This document shows positions 18,131 to 28,368 of a stretch of DNA of 64,000 nucleotides, piece by piece. This DNA is from Pseudomonas lutea (lineage in GTDB: Bacteria; Pseudomonadota; Gammaproteobacteria; Pseudomonadales; Pseudomonadaceae). The notes under the pieces were generated by a model. That model made no database searches and was not told where the DNA came from. It was given only the letters and a program-made list of their open reading frames with translations. The position numbers and the translations under genes were made by a program. Every line of letters begins with the position of its first letter. Position 1 is the first letter of the stretch. The DNA lies in the NCBI RefSeq assembly GCF_000759445.1, contig NZ_JRMB01000001.1, positions 2,108,001 to 2,172,000 on the forward strand, given 5' to 3'.

Positions 18131-18829
18131 CTACTTACGCTCTGGCTGGAAGCGCACAACGATGCCTTTGATCTTCTGCTGTTTTTCCAGCGTGTCGCGC
18201 AGGCGGTCAGCTTCCGCGCGCTCGATCACCGGCCCCACGAACACTCGATTCACGCCATCGGAGGTGCGAATGTAGGCGTTGTAGCCCTGCGTGCGCAGTG
18301 TCTTTTGCAGGTTATCGGCGTTCGCACGGTTTGACAGGCTCGCCAGTTGCACCGACCAGGTGACCGACAACCCGTTCGTATCGACACGGCTGGTCTCAGC
18401 CGCCGGCGCGGCTGGTGCCTGGACAGGTGCAGAGCTCGGCGCCGGAGCAGGTTTGGCGGGCGCGGTCTGAGCCGGTTTCGGCGCGGCAGCCACAGGTTTG
18501 GAAGGCGCGGGCGCAATGGGCATCGCAGGCGGTTGCTGACTGGTGCGCTGCTGAACTGGCTGAGCAGGACGGGCGGGCTGGACAGGTTGCGTCAATTCCT
18601 CGTCCGATGGCACAGGTTCCTGCGGCAGCGGCTGTTGTTCAGGCACGCTGACCGGCTCGACCTTGAGCTGCGTAGGGGCCGGTGCTTGTGGCGCAGCGGG
18701 CGCGTCGACCTGCACGCGACGTGCTTCGTCCTGACGCGAAAACAGCATCGGCAGGAAAATCACCGCGATGGCAATCAGCACCAGCGCCCCGACCATCCGC
18801 TGTTTGTACGCTTTATCCAGCAATGCCAT
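18131..18829 (-). CDS. SPOR-domain cell-division protein (DedD-like)
   Basis: 232 residues. One transmembrane helix near the N-terminus (VGALVLIAIAVIFLPMLF, about 13-30) anchors it in the inner membrane. A Pro/Ala/Gln-rich linker spans the middle, and the last 75 residues are a SPOR domain (WSVQLASLSNRANADNLQKT to the end), which binds denuded septal peptidoglycan. Starts 3 bp after folC. The layout fits DedD, but SPOR proteins share this architecture, so no symbol is given. Confidence 0.85.
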   Translation of the reverse strand: MALLDKAYKQRMVGALVLIAIAVIFLPMLFSRQDEARRVQVDAPAAPQAPAPTQLKVEPVSVPEQQPLPQEPVPSDEELTQPVQPARPAQPVQQRTSQQPPAMPIAPAPSKPVAAAPKPAQTAPAKPAPAPSSAPVQAPAAPAAETSRVDTNGLSVTWSVQLASLSNRANADNLQKTLRTQGYNAYIRTSDGVNRVFVGPVIERAEADRLRDTLEKQQKIKGIVVRFQPERK

Positions 18830-18832
18830 GTG

Positions 18833-20119
18833 TCACTTCCTCCGTGACGCGCCAGCAAGCCATTCCAGGGCCTCGGCTACGCAGTAAAAAGACCCGAACA
18901 GAACAATTTCATCGTCGGCTGTTGCGTGCGCGCACTGGGCCTCAAGGGCCAGCGCGATACTCGGGTGAGACGTCACGGAAACGCCAAGGTTCTGCAATGC
19001 CTGTTCAATCTCTTCTGCTGGCCGGCTGCGAGGCGTCGGCAGTGGCGCCACGGCCCAACTGCCGAAGGTCTCGCCAAGTTGACCCAGTACGCCGTCGAGG
19101 TCCTTGTCGTTGAGCAGACCGAACACCGCCAGCCGCTTGCCGGGGACGGGTCTTTGCTGCAGGCGCTGGGCAAGAAAGGCTGCTGCGTGGGGGTTATGGC
19201 CGACATCCAGCAAGACATTCAACAGCTTGCCCTGCCACTCGAAACTGCGACGGTCCAGGCGCCCGGTGACCCGGGTGTCAGTGAGTGCAGTGCGAAGGGT
19301 GCCCTCCTCCCATGGCAAACCCAGCAGCAAATAAGCCTGCAGTGCCAGGGCGGCATTTTGCATCGGCAGGTCAAGCAACGGCAGCGCGCGCAACTCAACG
19401 CTCTGACCGTTCGCATCGGTGCCCGACCAGTTCCAGGCCGTTGCTCCGATCTGTAGATCAAAGTCGCGACCCCTTAGCGAGAGCGGGCAATTGAGCGCCT
19501 GCGCCTTGTCGAGCAATGGCTGCGGAGGGTCAAGATCACCGCACAGCGCCGGACGCCCTTCGCGGAATATGCCAGCCTTCTCGAACGCCACGCTCTCGCG
19601 GGTGTTGCCCAGCCAATCGGCGTGGTCTACACCAATGCTGGTCACCAGCGCCATGTCAGCGTCGATCAGGTTAACGGCATCAAGCCGTCCGCCAAGCCCC
19701 ACCTCGAGCACCACCGCGTCAAGCTTCGCTTGTTCGAACAGCCAGAAAGCTGCCAGCGTGCCCATCTCGAAGTACGTCAGGGAAATATCGCCACGACCGG
19801 ACTCGACCGCCTCGAACGCGGCACACAGCTGGTCGTCAGTGGCTTCGACACCCTGCACCTGCACGCGCTCGTTGTAGCGCAGCAAATGCGGGGAGCTGTA
19901 AACGCCCACCTTCAGGCCCTGGGCGCGCAACAACGACGCCATGAAGGCACACGTTGAGCCCTTGCCGTTGGTGCCGGTCACCGTGATCACTTGCGGCGCC
20001 GGCCGGGTCAGGCCCATCTGCGCCGCGACCTGCTGCGAACGGTCCAGCCCCATGTCGATGGCGGACGGATGCAGCTGCTCCAGATAGGTAAGCCACTCGC
20101 CCAGAGAGCGTGCGGTCAT
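18833..20119 (-). CDS. folC: Folylpolyglutamate/dihydrofolate synthase
   Basis: 428 residues. The ATP loop is [13 protein letters not shown] (about 40-52), and the Mur-ligase-type middle has [14 protein letters not shown]. The C-terminal domain has DVGHNPHAA. It adds glutamate to dihydropteroate and folates. It overlaps the accD stop by 4 bp, so the two are translated together, as in other gammaproteobacteria. Confidence 0.95.
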   Translation of the reverse strand: MTARSLGEWLTYLEQLHPSAIDMGLDRSQQVAAQMGLTRPAPQVITVTGTNGKGSTCAFMASLLRAQGLKVGVYSSPHLLRYNERVQVQGVEATDDQLCAAFEAVESGRGDISLTYFEMGTLAAFWLFEQAKLDAVVLEVGLGGRLDAVNLIDADMALVTSIGVDHADWLGNTRESVAFEKAGIFREGRPALCGDLDPPQPLLDKAQALNCPLSLRGRDFDLQIGATAWNWSGTDANGQSVELRALPLLDLPMQNAALALQAYLLLGLPWEEGTLRTALTDTRVTGRLDRRSFEWQGKLLNVLLDVGHNPHAAAFLAQRLQQRPVPGKRLAVFGLLNDKDLDGVLGQLGETFGSWAVAPLPTPRSRPAEEIEQALQNLGVSVTSHPSIALALEAQCAHATADDEIVLFGSFYCVAEALEWLAGASRRK

Positions 20120-21036
20120 AGGTTCGCCGGTGCAGGCGGCACGACGATCGGCTCAAGCTTTGGCGCGACGAATGTAGGCGTCGGCAGGCCCATCATTTGT
20201 GCCAGCACATTGCCCAGCCGCTGACGCAGCTCCTGGCGATGGATGATCATGTCGATAGCGCCGTGGTCGAGCAGGAATTCGCTGCGCTGGAAGCCTTCGG
20301 GCAGTTTTTCGCGCACGGTTTGCTCGATCACGCGAGGACCGGCGAAGCCGATCAGCGCCTTGGGCTCGGCAACGATGATATCGCCCAGCATCGCAAGACT
20401 GGCGGAAACGCCGCCATAGACCGGGTCGGTCAGCACGGAGATGAACGGCAGCCCTTCTTCACGAAGACGCGCTAGAACGGCCGAAGTCTTGGCCATTTGC
20501 ATCAGCGAGATCAGCGCTTCCTGCATGCGTGCACCACCGGATGCCGCGAAGCAAATCATCGGGCAGCGGTTTTCCAGCGCGTAGTTGGCAGCCTGAACGA
20601 AACGCTCCCCTACCACGGCGCCCATCGAGCCGCCCATGAAGGAGAACTCGAACGCGCTGCACACCACCGGCATGCCCAGCAGGGTGCCGCTCATGGAAAT
20701 CAGCGCGTCTTTTTCGCCGGTCTGCTTCTGGGCCGCCACGAGGCGATCCTTGTACTTCTTGCCGTCGCGGAACTTGAGTCGGTCAACCGGCTCGAGATCA
20801 ACGCCGATCTCTTCGCGACCTTCTGCGTCCAGAAAGATATTCAGACGGGCACGGGCACCGATACGCATGTGGTGATTGCACTTAGGGCAGACGTCCAGGG
20901 TCTTTTCCAGTTCGGGGCGGTACAGCACCGCCTCGCAGGACGGGCACTTGTGCCACAAACCTTCAGGCACCGAGCTCTTCTTGACCTCGGAGCGCATGAT
21001 CGAAGGGATCAGTTTGTCTACCAACCAGTTGCTCAT
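20116..21036 (-). CDS. accD: Acetyl-CoA carboxylase, carboxyltransferase subunit beta
   Basis: 306 residues from [11 protein letters not shown]. The N-terminal four-Cys zinc motif CPSCEAVL...CPKCNHH is present (about 32-57), followed by the crotonase-like carboxyltransferase fold ([18 protein letters not shown], then [10 protein letters not shown]). With AccA it transfers CO2 from biotin to acetyl-CoA to make malonyl-CoA. The open frame extends 19 codons further, but a GGAGAAAG site precedes the chosen ATG. A 280 bp gap without any recognised feature separates it from trpF. Confidence 0.95.
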   Translation of the reverse strand: MSNWLVDKLIPSIMRSEVKKSSVPEGLWHKCPSCEAVLYRPELEKTLDVCPKCNHHMRIGARARLNIFLDAEGREEIGVDLEPVDRLKFRDGKKYKDRLVAAQKQTGEKDALISMSGTLLGMPVVCSAFEFSFMGGSMGAVVGERFVQAANYALENRCPMICFAASGGARMQEALISLMQMAKTSAVLARLREEGLPFISVLTDPVYGGVSASLAMLGDIIVAEPKALIGFAGPRVIEQTVREKLPEGFQRSEFLLDHGAIDMIIHRQELRQRLGNVLAQMMGLPTPTFVAPKLEPIVVPPAPANL

Positions 21037-21316
21037 GCTTTCTTTCTCCAGTACCGATGGCTCGAACGCGATGGCAGTCGGTGCCATGCGCATGCCCTAA
21101 AACCAATGTCAGGTAAGGCGTCGCGAAGGCGGTATGACGGTCGGCGCCAAGCCTGACCTGCCAGTACAACCCTCGCCTACACCCCTCTTAATTTCATACG
21201 AGACGCAGTGCGTCTTCGTTTGCTCAATTCGGCCATTGCTACGAGCGAATGGCAGGCTAGTGGACGGCGACCGGCGGGCCGCCGTCACATTACGGGCGGA
21301 CCGACGCAGCCATCGC

Positions 21317-21937
21317 CTAGGCGCCGTGTACGGCACTCATGAATGCGCGGATCTTGTCGTGATCTTTCAGACCCCTGGATTTCTCGACCCCGCCGCTGAC
21401 ATCCACCGCATAGGGACGGACCTGGGCGATGGCCTGAGAGACGTTCGCCGAGGTCAGACCACCCGCGAGAATGACCGGCTTGCTAAGGCGTTTGGGGATC
21501 AGCGCCCAGTCAAAGGTCTCGCCGGTCCCGCCCGGAATACCCGCGACATAGGTGTCGAGCAGGATTCCGCAAGCGTTGGCATAAGCATCACAGCTCGCCG
21601 CGATGTCGTCGCCAGCCTGAACGCGCAGCGCCTTGATGTAAGGACGACTGTAGCCTTCGCACTGCTCCGGGGTTTCATCGCCATGAAACTGGATAAGGTC
21701 GAGGGGGATCGCGTCAAGCAGCGCATTCAATTCGGCGCGCTCGGCGTTGACGAACAGGCCGACGGTGCTGACGAAAGGCGGCAGCGCGGCGACTATCGCC
21801 TGGGCCTGCTCCACCGAAACGAAACGTGGGCTGGGTGGATAAAACACCAGCCCGATGGCGTCGGCTCCCGCGTCAACGGCGGCCAGCGCATCTTCTATGC
21901 AGGTAATCCCGCAGATCTTGCTGCGAACGGCTGACAT
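21317..21937 (-). CDS. trpF: Phosphoribosylanthranilate isomerase
   Basis: 206 residues, a TIM barrel. The catalytic Cys lies in SKICGI near the N-terminus, and the phosphate-binding C-terminal loops are ILAGGL and VDVSGGVE. It converts phosphoribosylanthranilate to CdRP in tryptophan synthesis. In pseudomonads trpF sits with truA and accD, away from the other trp genes, as here. Confidence 0.95.
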   Translation of the reverse strand: MSAVRSKICGITCIEDALAAVDAGADAIGLVFYPPSPRFVSVEQAQAIVAALPPFVSTVGLFVNAERAELNALLDAIPLDLIQFHGDETPEQCEGYSRPYIKALRVQAGDDIAASCDAYANACGILLDTYVAGIPGGTGETFDWALIPKRLSKPVILAGGLTSANVSQAIAQVRPYAVDVSGGVEKSRGLKDHDKIRAFMSAVHGA

Positions 21938-21995
21938 GCACTGAGACCTCAGGCCTTGCGAAAGTCACGGATGGTAGCAAATGCCGTCAGCTGCG

Positions 21996-22844
21996 TCAGC
22001 CGTCCAGTTCCGTGAAGCCGGTGAGAAAATGCGGCCCGATATAGCGATCCGGTAACGGAAACTCGTCGCGGTATTCGACCTGCACCAGATACAACCCGAA
22101 AGGATGAGCTGTCACGCCGCCGGTCCGTCGCACCCTGCTCTCCAATACTTCACGCGCCCACTCGATAGGCCGCTCACCCGCACCGATGGTCATGAGCACG
22201 CCTACGATGTTGCGCACCATGTGGTGCAGGAAGGCATTGGCGCGGACATCAATGACGATCATTTTGCCGTGCCGTGTGACGCGCAAATGATGAAGCTGCT
22301 TGATCGGCGACTTGGCCTGGCACTGCCCGGCACGGAATGCGCTGAAGTCATGGGTGCCCACCAGGTACTCGGCGGCCAGCGCCATCCGGTCGGCATCCAG
22401 CGGACGGTGGTTCCAGGTGATTTCCTGCCCCAGATGAGCCGGGCGGATCTGGTCGTTGTAAATCACGTAGCGGTAGCGGCGGGCGATGGCTTTAAACCGC
22501 GCGTGAAAATGCGCGGGCATGACCTGGGCCCAGGTCACACTGATGTCATGGGGCAGATTGATGTTCGCACCCATGGTCCAGGCCTTCATGCTGCGCTCGG
22601 CCCGGGTGTCGAAATGCACCACCTGGCCGCACGCATGCACACCCGCATCGGTGCGGCCGGCACACATGAGCGAAACCGGCGAGTCAGCGACTTTCGACAG
22701 GGCATTTTCCAGCGTTTCCTGAACCGTCAGCACGCCGGTCAGCTGCCGCTGCCAACCGCTGTAGCGTGAGCCTTTGTATTCCACGCCCAATGCGATTCTG
22801 GAAAAACCTTCAGCGGCGAGTTCGGCGACCGCCGTTTCTGCCAT
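21996..22844 (-). CDS. truA: tRNA pseudouridine(38-40) synthase
   Basis: 282 residues from the ATG giving MAETAVAELAAEG; a TTG 45 bases upstream is possible but less likely. The catalytic Asp is in CAGRTDAGVHACGQV. The enzyme modifies U38-U40 in the anticodon arm. Lies downstream of fimV beyond a terminator hairpin. Confidence 0.95.
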   Translation of the reverse strand: MAETAVAELAAEGFSRIALGVEYKGSRYSGWQRQLTGVLTVQETLENALSKVADSPVSLMCAGRTDAGVHACGQVVHFDTRAERSMKAWTMGANINLPHDISVTWAQVMPAHFHARFKAIARRYRYVIYNDQIRPAHLGQEITWNHRPLDADRMALAAEYLVGTHDFSAFRAGQCQAKSPIKQLHHLRVTRHGKMIVIDVRANAFLHHMVRNIVGVLMTIGAGERPIEWAREVLESRVRRTGGVTAHPFGLYLVQVEYRDEFPLPDRYIGPHFLTGFTELDG

Positions 22845-22988
22845 GGTGTCTGTAGTTGCCAAGAACTTAAAGCCTGTCGATGTGCGCAAGGGCGGCCATT
22901 ATACGGATCGAACAAAAAGACGCCATCGACCTGACACGCCGTTAATCCACTGCGCAATGGCGACCCCAAGCACCCGTCCGAAAACGCA

Positions 22989-23014
22989 AACGACCGCCGA
23001 AGCGGTCGTTTTTT
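22989..23014. terminator. Bidirectional terminator hairpin after fimV
   Basis: AACGACCGC and GCGGTCGTT enclose a 4-nt loop, with T runs available on both strands (TTTT after 23010 on the plus strand). It separates fimV from truA on the minus strand. Confidence 0.75.
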
Positions 23015-23030
23015 CAAGCGAGTTAGCCGA

Positions 23031-25847
23031 TCAGACGAGGCGCGATAACATGTCACGCGCTTCAGTCTTCTGACCGTCATCCCCTTCAACGACGACTTCG
23101 TCGAGAATGTCGCGAGCGCCGTCGGCGTCACCCATTTCGATATAGGCCCGGGCGAGATCCAGCTTGGTAGCAGCCTCATCGGTGCCGGACAGGAAGTCGA
23201 ACTCCGGCTCGTCATCGGCCAGCAGTGCGTCTTGTTCATTGAAGCGAGGCGAATCCACCGGCGGCGCGTCAAATGGCTTGGCGATCGGTGGCTGCTCAAG
23301 GCTCTGGGACAAGCGATCGAGTTCGGCGTTGACGTCGTCGATTTCGGAAGCGAACGCTTGCGAGGCCTGATCGGTTTCCATTTCATCGGCCAGCGACAGG
23401 TCGAAATCCGCCGGCAAGTCGATGTCGTCTGCAGCGTCGGCCTTTGTGGCGCCCGGCTCTGCGGAAGGCACCGCCGGCGACGGATCTCGCAGATCGTCTT
23501 CCATGCCCAGCAGGTAATCGTCCTCGGCCTTCAGCGCTGGCTGATCCTCGGACAAGTCGAGGTCAAAATCGTCCAGATCTGCAGGCTTGGCGTCCGTTGA
23601 AACCGCCTGCTGCTCACGCAGAATGGCGTCGAAATCCAGATCGTCAGCGGCCGAACCGGCGAAGGGCGCGTCCAGGTCCAGATCGTCGAGCGTTGCGTCT
23701 TCCTGCGCCACGGCACGGTTGGACGCGGTGGGCGTCGACTCGCCGTCCAGGTCATCCAGGCTCAGGTCGAAAGCGTTGTCGAATTCTTCGTCCAGCGGCA
23801 CTTCGGTATGTGGCTGAGGTTGAGCGGCCACTTCAGGTTCGTCGTGCAACAGGTCTTCGACGTACTTGGCGTCCATCTCCGACGCCAGAACCGCTGCTGC
23901 GGCCACTCCGGCAACGGCAGCTGCCGCAGCGGCCATCGACGGATACCGGGATTTCAGTTCTTCGACTTCAGCGTGGTTCTTTCCCGTGGCAATCAGTTGC
24001 CGCTCCTGCGCGACGAACCCGGCGGTGTTGTCTTGCTCGGCATAGACCTCCATGAGTTTGAGGCGCAAATCACTGCGCTCAGGCTCATGCTTGATGGCGT
24101 CTTCAAGCACCGCGACCGCCTGATTGGTGCGGCCATAGGCAATGTGGATTTCAGCCTGAACGAGCGCGTCAGCCGGATGTTCGCGGACCGGCTCGGTGAC
24201 GGTCGGCGCCGGCGGCATCTTTGCATGGGGTGCCGGCGTCTCGAGCCCTTCGAAACTGCTGGGCGGCATGTCCATGTCAGAAGCGAAGTCGGACTCTTCA
24301 GACAGAGCGCGGGCCATCTGGCGGTGTTTTTCAGCCTCGATCAGCGCATTGCGACGACGCGCCAACAACAGCAGAAGCAACAGCAATACCAGCAGCGCCC
24401 CTCCGCCAATGATGCCCATCAGCATCGGGCTGGAGAGGATCTTGTCGAGCGCGCTGCGGTTGTCTTCATCGACCACAGGCTCAGCCGGAACAATCAACGG
24501 CTGATCAGGCGTCGCGCTGGTGACAGCTGCGCCGTCTACCGGCAACGCGTCTTCCGGTGCGATTTCGTTGGGGGCCTTGCCGGCAGCATCCGGGGCAGCA
24601 GCGTTCGGCACCACCTCAGCCTGCATCGCCGGGTTGGCAGCATTGTTGGGGTTGGTGACGCTATTGGGGCTGACCGCAGGGTTGGCGGGATTTGCCGCGT
24701 TGGCAGGATCGACGGGCGGCGGGATCGCGGCACCCGAGGCCTGCATCTTCGCCAACTGGTCATTCTTGAGCTGAATCAGACGCTGCAGCTTGTCGACCTG
24801 GCTTTGCAGGTCGGTCATGCGGCTTTTCAGCTCAGCGTTGTCGCGACGGGTGCTGTCGAGGCTTTCCTGGGTCGTCGCCAGCTGGGTACTGACATCGGCA
24901 TTGTCGCTGGCGGCGCCTTTTGCGCCAGGCTTGGCGTTGGCCGAGACAAGACTGAGGCTGTCCTTGGCGTCGATCTGCGAAGGCGAAGGGCCGGTACGGT
25001 CGCGACGGGTCGCATCTACCTGCCGGGCGCCGCTCGGCAGGCGCCGGCCTTCTCGCCAGGCGCGATTCTGCTCGGCGACCTCGGCAACCGCACGGGGCTG
25101 AGCCAGTGCCGTTGATTCCTGAGGCGACGGCAGACGCAACACCTGGCCCTTTTTCAGGCGGTTGATATTGCCGGCAATAAACGCATCGGGGTTCAACGCC
25201 TGAATCGCCAGCATGGTCTGCTGCACAGTGCCGCCATTCTTAACGCGCTCGGCGATTTCCCATAGCGTGTCGTTGTTGGCGGTGGTGTATTGAGTGAATT
25301 TCGGCTCAGGCGCGGGTGCGGGCGTCGAAGGTGCGGGTGCCGGTGCTGGAGCTTCAGCAGCAGGCGCTGTCGCCGGCGCGGCGTTCGGCGCCGTAGAGGG
25401 CAGCTGTGCCGAGCCCGCAGCGGCGGCCGCAGCGGCTTGCGGGGAGAATTTCGGCGGATCCAGCAACAGGCTGTATTCACGCAGCGCTCGGCCGTTGGGC
25501 CAGAGCACCTGAACCAGGAACTTCACATAGGGATCGCGGATGGGTTTGGTGGAAGTAATGCGCAGAACGCTTTTGCCACCGGGATTGACCACCGGAGTGA
25601 AGGTCAAGTCATCGAGTATCGCCACACGACCAACGCCCGCCTGGGCGAACTCTGCAGAGGTCGCCAGGCTCGGCACCACCTGCGAGGCACTCAGGTCCTG
25701 GACTTCCGTGAGCTCGATCTCGGCCAACAGCGGTTGATTCAGGGTCGACTTCACGGTCAGACCGCCGAGGCCGAGCGCTTGGGCCATTCCAGATGACAGC
25801 GCCGACGCCGCAGCGATTGCTAAAACGAGTTTACGAACCTGAACCAT
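23031..25847 (-). CDS. fimV: Motility/polarity hub protein FimV
   Basis: 938 residues. The order is: signal peptide (1-24); an N-terminal beta domain (GLGGLTVKSTLNQPLLAEIEL); a Pro/Ala linker; a LysM peptidoglycan-binding domain (NNDTLWEIAERV to GQVLRLP, about 190-240); a coiled coil (about 310-370); a transmembrane helix with a Leu run before ARRR (near 480-500); then a large acidic cytoplasmic part with TPR-like repeats; and the conserved C-terminal FimV domain (LDLARAYIEMGDADGARDIL). In P. aeruginosa it sets up polar type IV pilus assembly and activates CyaB-cAMP signalling. The cytoplasmic part is rich in Asp and Leu. Confidence 0.95.
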   Translation of the reverse strand: MVQVRKLVLAIAAASALSSGMAQALGLGGLTVKSTLNQPLLAEIELTEVQDLSASQVVPSLATSAEFAQAGVGRVAILDDLTFTPVVNPGGKSVLRITSTKPIRDPYVKFLVQVLWPNGRALREYSLLLDPPKFSPQAAAAAAAGSAQLPSTAPNAAPATAPAAEAPAPAPAPSTPAPAPEPKFTQYTTANNDTLWEIAERVKNGGTVQQTMLAIQALNPDAFIAGNINRLKKGQVLRLPSPQESTALAQPRAVAEVAEQNRAWREGRRLPSGARQVDATRRDRTGPSPSQIDAKDSLSLVSANAKPGAKGAASDNADVSTQLATTQESLDSTRRDNAELKSRMTDLQSQVDKLQRLIQLKNDQLAKMQASGAAIPPPVDPANAANPANPAVSPNSVTNPNNAANPAMQAEVVPNAAAPDAAGKAPNEIAPEDALPVDGAAVTSATPDQPLIVPAEPVVDEDNRSALDKILSSPMLMGIIGGGALLVLLLLLLLLARRRNALIEAEKHRQMARALSEESDFASDMDMPPSSFEGLETPAPHAKMPPAPTVTEPVREHPADALVQAEIHIAYGRTNQAVAVLEDAIKHEPERSDLRLKLMEVYAEQDNTAGFVAQERQLIATGKNHAEVEELKSRYPSMAAAAAAVAGVAAAAVLASEMDAKYVEDLLHDEPEVAAQPQPHTEVPLDEEFDNAFDLSLDDLDGESTPTASNRAVAQEDATLDDLDLDAPFAGSAADDLDFDAILREQQAVSTDAKPADLDDFDLDLSEDQPALKAEDDYLLGMEDDLRDPSPAVPSAEPGATKADAADDIDLPADFDLSLADEMETDQASQAFASEIDDVNAELDRLSQSLEQPPIAKPFDAPPVDSPRFNEQDALLADDEPEFDFLSGTDEAATKLDLARAYIEMGDADGARDILDEVVVEGDDGQKTEARDMLSRLV

Positions 25848-25963
25848 AGCCCATCCCTTGTTTGAAATTTCCCCGGCAATCGCGAAGATAATGCCTGCTC
25901 GGGTGTAGGGCGTATCGACACGCCGCAGCTAGAATGATTCTTCGAATTGTGGGCAAGTATCTT

Positions 25964-26974
25964 TTACACAACGTCTTTTATCAACAACTCAGCCACCTGC
26001 ACAGCGTTCAGCGCTGCGCCTTTGCGCACATTATCCAACGTAACCCAGAAATTCAGCTCGCAACTGTCGTCGACACCTAGGCGCAGACGTCCTACATAGA
26101 CAGCATCCTGTCCAACCGCATCGCCCACCGGCGTCGGATAATCACCTGCATCCACCAGTTCGATGCCTTCGGCGCTTTCAAGGGCGCGACTCACCGCCGC
26201 GACCTCCACCGCTTCGCTCGTCTGCACCGACACGCTCAGACTGTCGCCGAAGAACACCGGCACCTGGATGCAACTGACGCCGATCTTGATTAAAGGCAGC
26301 GACAGCAACTCGCGCAACTCGCTGACCAAACGTTTTTCCAGGGGCACGTGACCTTCGTCATCAGGCTTGCCCACTTGGGCCAGCACGTTGAACGCCATTT
26401 GCCGGTCGAACACTCGGGGCTCCAGCGGACGCACATTGAGCAATTCTGCGGTTTGTCGGGCCAGTTCAGTGACCCCTTCGCGGCCCATGCTCGAGACTGC
26501 CAGGCAGGCCGTTACCGTGACCCGCTCGATGTTCATCAGCGATCGCAGCGGAGCCAGCACCAACGCAAGCGCTGCAGCGCTGGAACTTGGGCAGGCAACC
26601 TGAGCCGGCGCGGCCAGAGCACTCAAGCTGGCGCCGTTGACTTCGGGAATTACGTTGGGAGCCTGCTCGACCGGCAAGCCAGCGGACAAGTCGATGACCG
26701 CACAGCCTGCTGCAGTGGCGCGCTCGGCATAGCTGCGCGTAACTGCGGCGCCCGCGGCAAAGAACGCAATCTTCGCGTTGTTGAAATCAAATGCGTCGAC
26801 CTCGCGCACCCGAACATTCTTGCCTCGGTACGGCACAGAGCTGCCGGCCGATTCGGCGCTGGCGAGCAAATGCAATGCGCCAACCGGGAAGTCGCGCTCT
26901 TCGAGGATCTGCACGATGGTTTCGCCGACAGTACCGGTGGCGCCGATCACGGCGATATCAAAGGACTGACTCAT
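25964..26974 (-). CDS. Usg-like paralogue of aspartate-semialdehyde dehydrogenase
   Basis: 336 residues. The N-terminal Rossmann motif IGATGTVGETI and the overall length match ASADH. The catalytic centre, normally SNPNCTT, reads ACPSSSA (128-134): Asn is Ser130 and the nucleophilic Cys is Ser131. This is the pattern of Usg-1-type proteins rather than a working Asd. In pseudomonads such a gene precedes fimV, while a true asd lies nearby elsewhere. The function of Usg is not known. An unlikely alternative is a serine-dependent activity. Confidence 0.8.
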   Translation of the reverse strand: MSQSFDIAVIGATGTVGETIVQILEERDFPVGALHLLASAESAGSSVPYRGKNVRVREVDAFDFNNAKIAFFAAGAAVTRSYAERATAAGCAVIDLSAGLPVEQAPNVIPEVNGASLSALAAPAQVACPSSSAAALALVLAPLRSLMNIERVTVTACLAVSSMGREGVTELARQTAELLNVRPLEPRVFDRQMAFNVLAQVGKPDDEGHVPLEKRLVSELRELLSLPLIKIGVSCIQVPVFFGDSLSVSVQTSEAVEVAAVSRALESAEGIELVDAGDYPTPVGDAVGQDAVYVGRLRLGVDDSCELNFWVTLDNVRKGAALNAVQVAELLIKDVV

Positions 26975-27071
26975 GGAAAAACCTCAGGAAAAAACGGGGG
27001 GCGGCACTGTAACCGCGCCGCGCAGGCCAGGCAATTGGCGGAGCGTGCAGCGTCCAACGGCAAAGCGGACT

Positions 27072-27635
27072 TCAGGGTTCGAGACCGATGCGGAAGAATT
27101 CGCCTGCGCTCCACACACCCAGCCAGCGCTCGCCGTCGATTTCACGGGTGACGGCCAGATCCACCAACTGATAGAAAACATTGCGATGCACCAACGCTTC
27201 GAGGTTGTTGCGCACATGGAGATAAGGTGAAGGTTCATGGGTGTGCGGGTCGATCACGACGCGCAGTGGATGCTCGGGCCCGGCTGCCACCTCGTCCTCG
27301 ACGTTGGTGGTGAATCGAAGAACCTGCGACTCCCCGGCGCCTTCAGTGCTCAGCAGCACCGCAACAAAGGGTGCGTCGTCGACCTTGATGCCGACCTTTT
27401 CTACCGGGGTGATCAGAAAATATTCATCCCCGTCTCGGCGGATGATGGTGGAAAACAACCGGACCATGGGCTTGCGACCGATAGGCGTACCCAGATAGAA
27501 CCAAGTGCCGTCGCGGGCGATGCGCATGTCGATGTCGCCGCAAAACGCCGGGTTCCACAAATGCACAGGCGGCAAGCCCTTGCCGCCCGTGGCAATCTGC
27601 GCCAGCAAATCGTTGGCTTTGTCCTCGCCAGTCAT
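27072..27635 (-). CDS. DUF1285 family protein
   Basis: 187 residues. It begins with [18 protein letters not shown] and has [14 protein letters not shown] and [20 protein letters not shown], the pattern of DUF1285. No signal peptide or membrane span is seen, so it is cytosolic. The biochemical role is unknown. It follows the DUF4823 lipoprotein gene by 10 bp and is probably co-transcribed with it. Confidence 0.85.
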   Translation of the reverse strand: MTGEDKANDLLAQIATGGKGLPPVHLWNPAFCGDIDMRIARDGTWFYLGTPIGRKPMVRLFSTIIRRDGDEYFLITPVEKVGIKVDDAPFVAVLLSTEGAGESQVLRFTTNVEDEVAAGPEHPLRVVIDPHTHEPSPYLHVRNNLEALVHRNVFYQLVDLAVTREIDGERWLGVWSAGEFFRIGLEP

Positions 27636-27645
27636 ACACCCCTCC

Positions 27646-28251
27646 TCAGCGGGCTTCCACGCCCAACAAACTCCGAGCGTAAGCTTCCATAGGGGGTCCT
27701 AGCAAATCTTCGGGTTTGGTGTCGTACAACGTCAGCAAACCACCGCGGCTGTGGATGCGAGCCGAGTCGATCAGATAGCGGGTATTGGTCTCGATCAGCA
27801 TCAGCTGGATGACGCCATTGTCGATGCCCAGACGATCCACGGCTTCCTGATCAGACCATTCATCGAAAGTACCAATGCGGTCGTCCGCCTTGGCAAACCG
27901 CGTATACAACAAGTAGTGCGCACCGGCAGAGCGGGCTTCGTTCATCGCGTCGTCCAGACCTTCCGGGGCGCGAGCGCGGCGGACCATCGGGAAATACTCG
28001 ACAAAGCCGTTGAACGCTTCTTCAGCCACAACGTTGGGGCGCGGGTATGCGCCACCGCGCGGGACGAACGCGCCCTGGGCAATGTAGATGAACGAGTCGG
28101 GTTGCAGACGAAAGTTGTTCAACCGGCGGGTTGAGCTGTGATCCAGCAGCCCGGCGTCACTGAGCTCGTCGTGAGCGCCTTGTGCCAGATCGCTGACGTG
28201 CATGCAGCCACTCAACGCCAGTAGAGCCAGCAGTAAAACCAGGCTACGCAT
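27646..28251 (-). CDS. DUF4823 family lipoprotein
   Basis: 201 residues from the ATG giving [16 protein letters not shown]; a GGAGG site sits directly before it, which rules against the ATG four codons upstream. The lipobox is LSGC. The mature part ([15 protein letters not shown] onward) matches a conserved pseudomonad lipoprotein family, DUF4823, with no known function. Operon with the DUF1285 gene. Confidence 0.8.
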   Translation of the reverse strand: MRSLVLLLALLALSGCMHVSDLAQGAHDELSDAGLLDHSSTRRLNNFRLQPDSFIYIAQGAFVPRGGAYPRPNVVAEEAFNGFVEYFPMVRRARAPEGLDDAMNEARSAGAHYLLYTRFAKADDRIGTFDEWSDQEAVDRLGIDNGVIQLMLIETNTRYLIDSARIHSRGGLLTLYDTKPEDLLGPPMEAYARSLLGVEAR

Positions 28252-28368
28252 TATTTCCTCCAAAGTCCGGCGACGGAAAACCGGCGAATGGCCAGTTAAT
28301 GCAGCTTTTGCGCCACATCGACCGGGGAGGAAACTTTGCTTGTTGAAGGCGGTGCCCTGGACAGATTC

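Noticed and set aside
23232..24055. Plus-strand open frames within fimV
   Set aside because: They are shadows of the Asp/Leu-rich FimV tail and have no coherent domain content.
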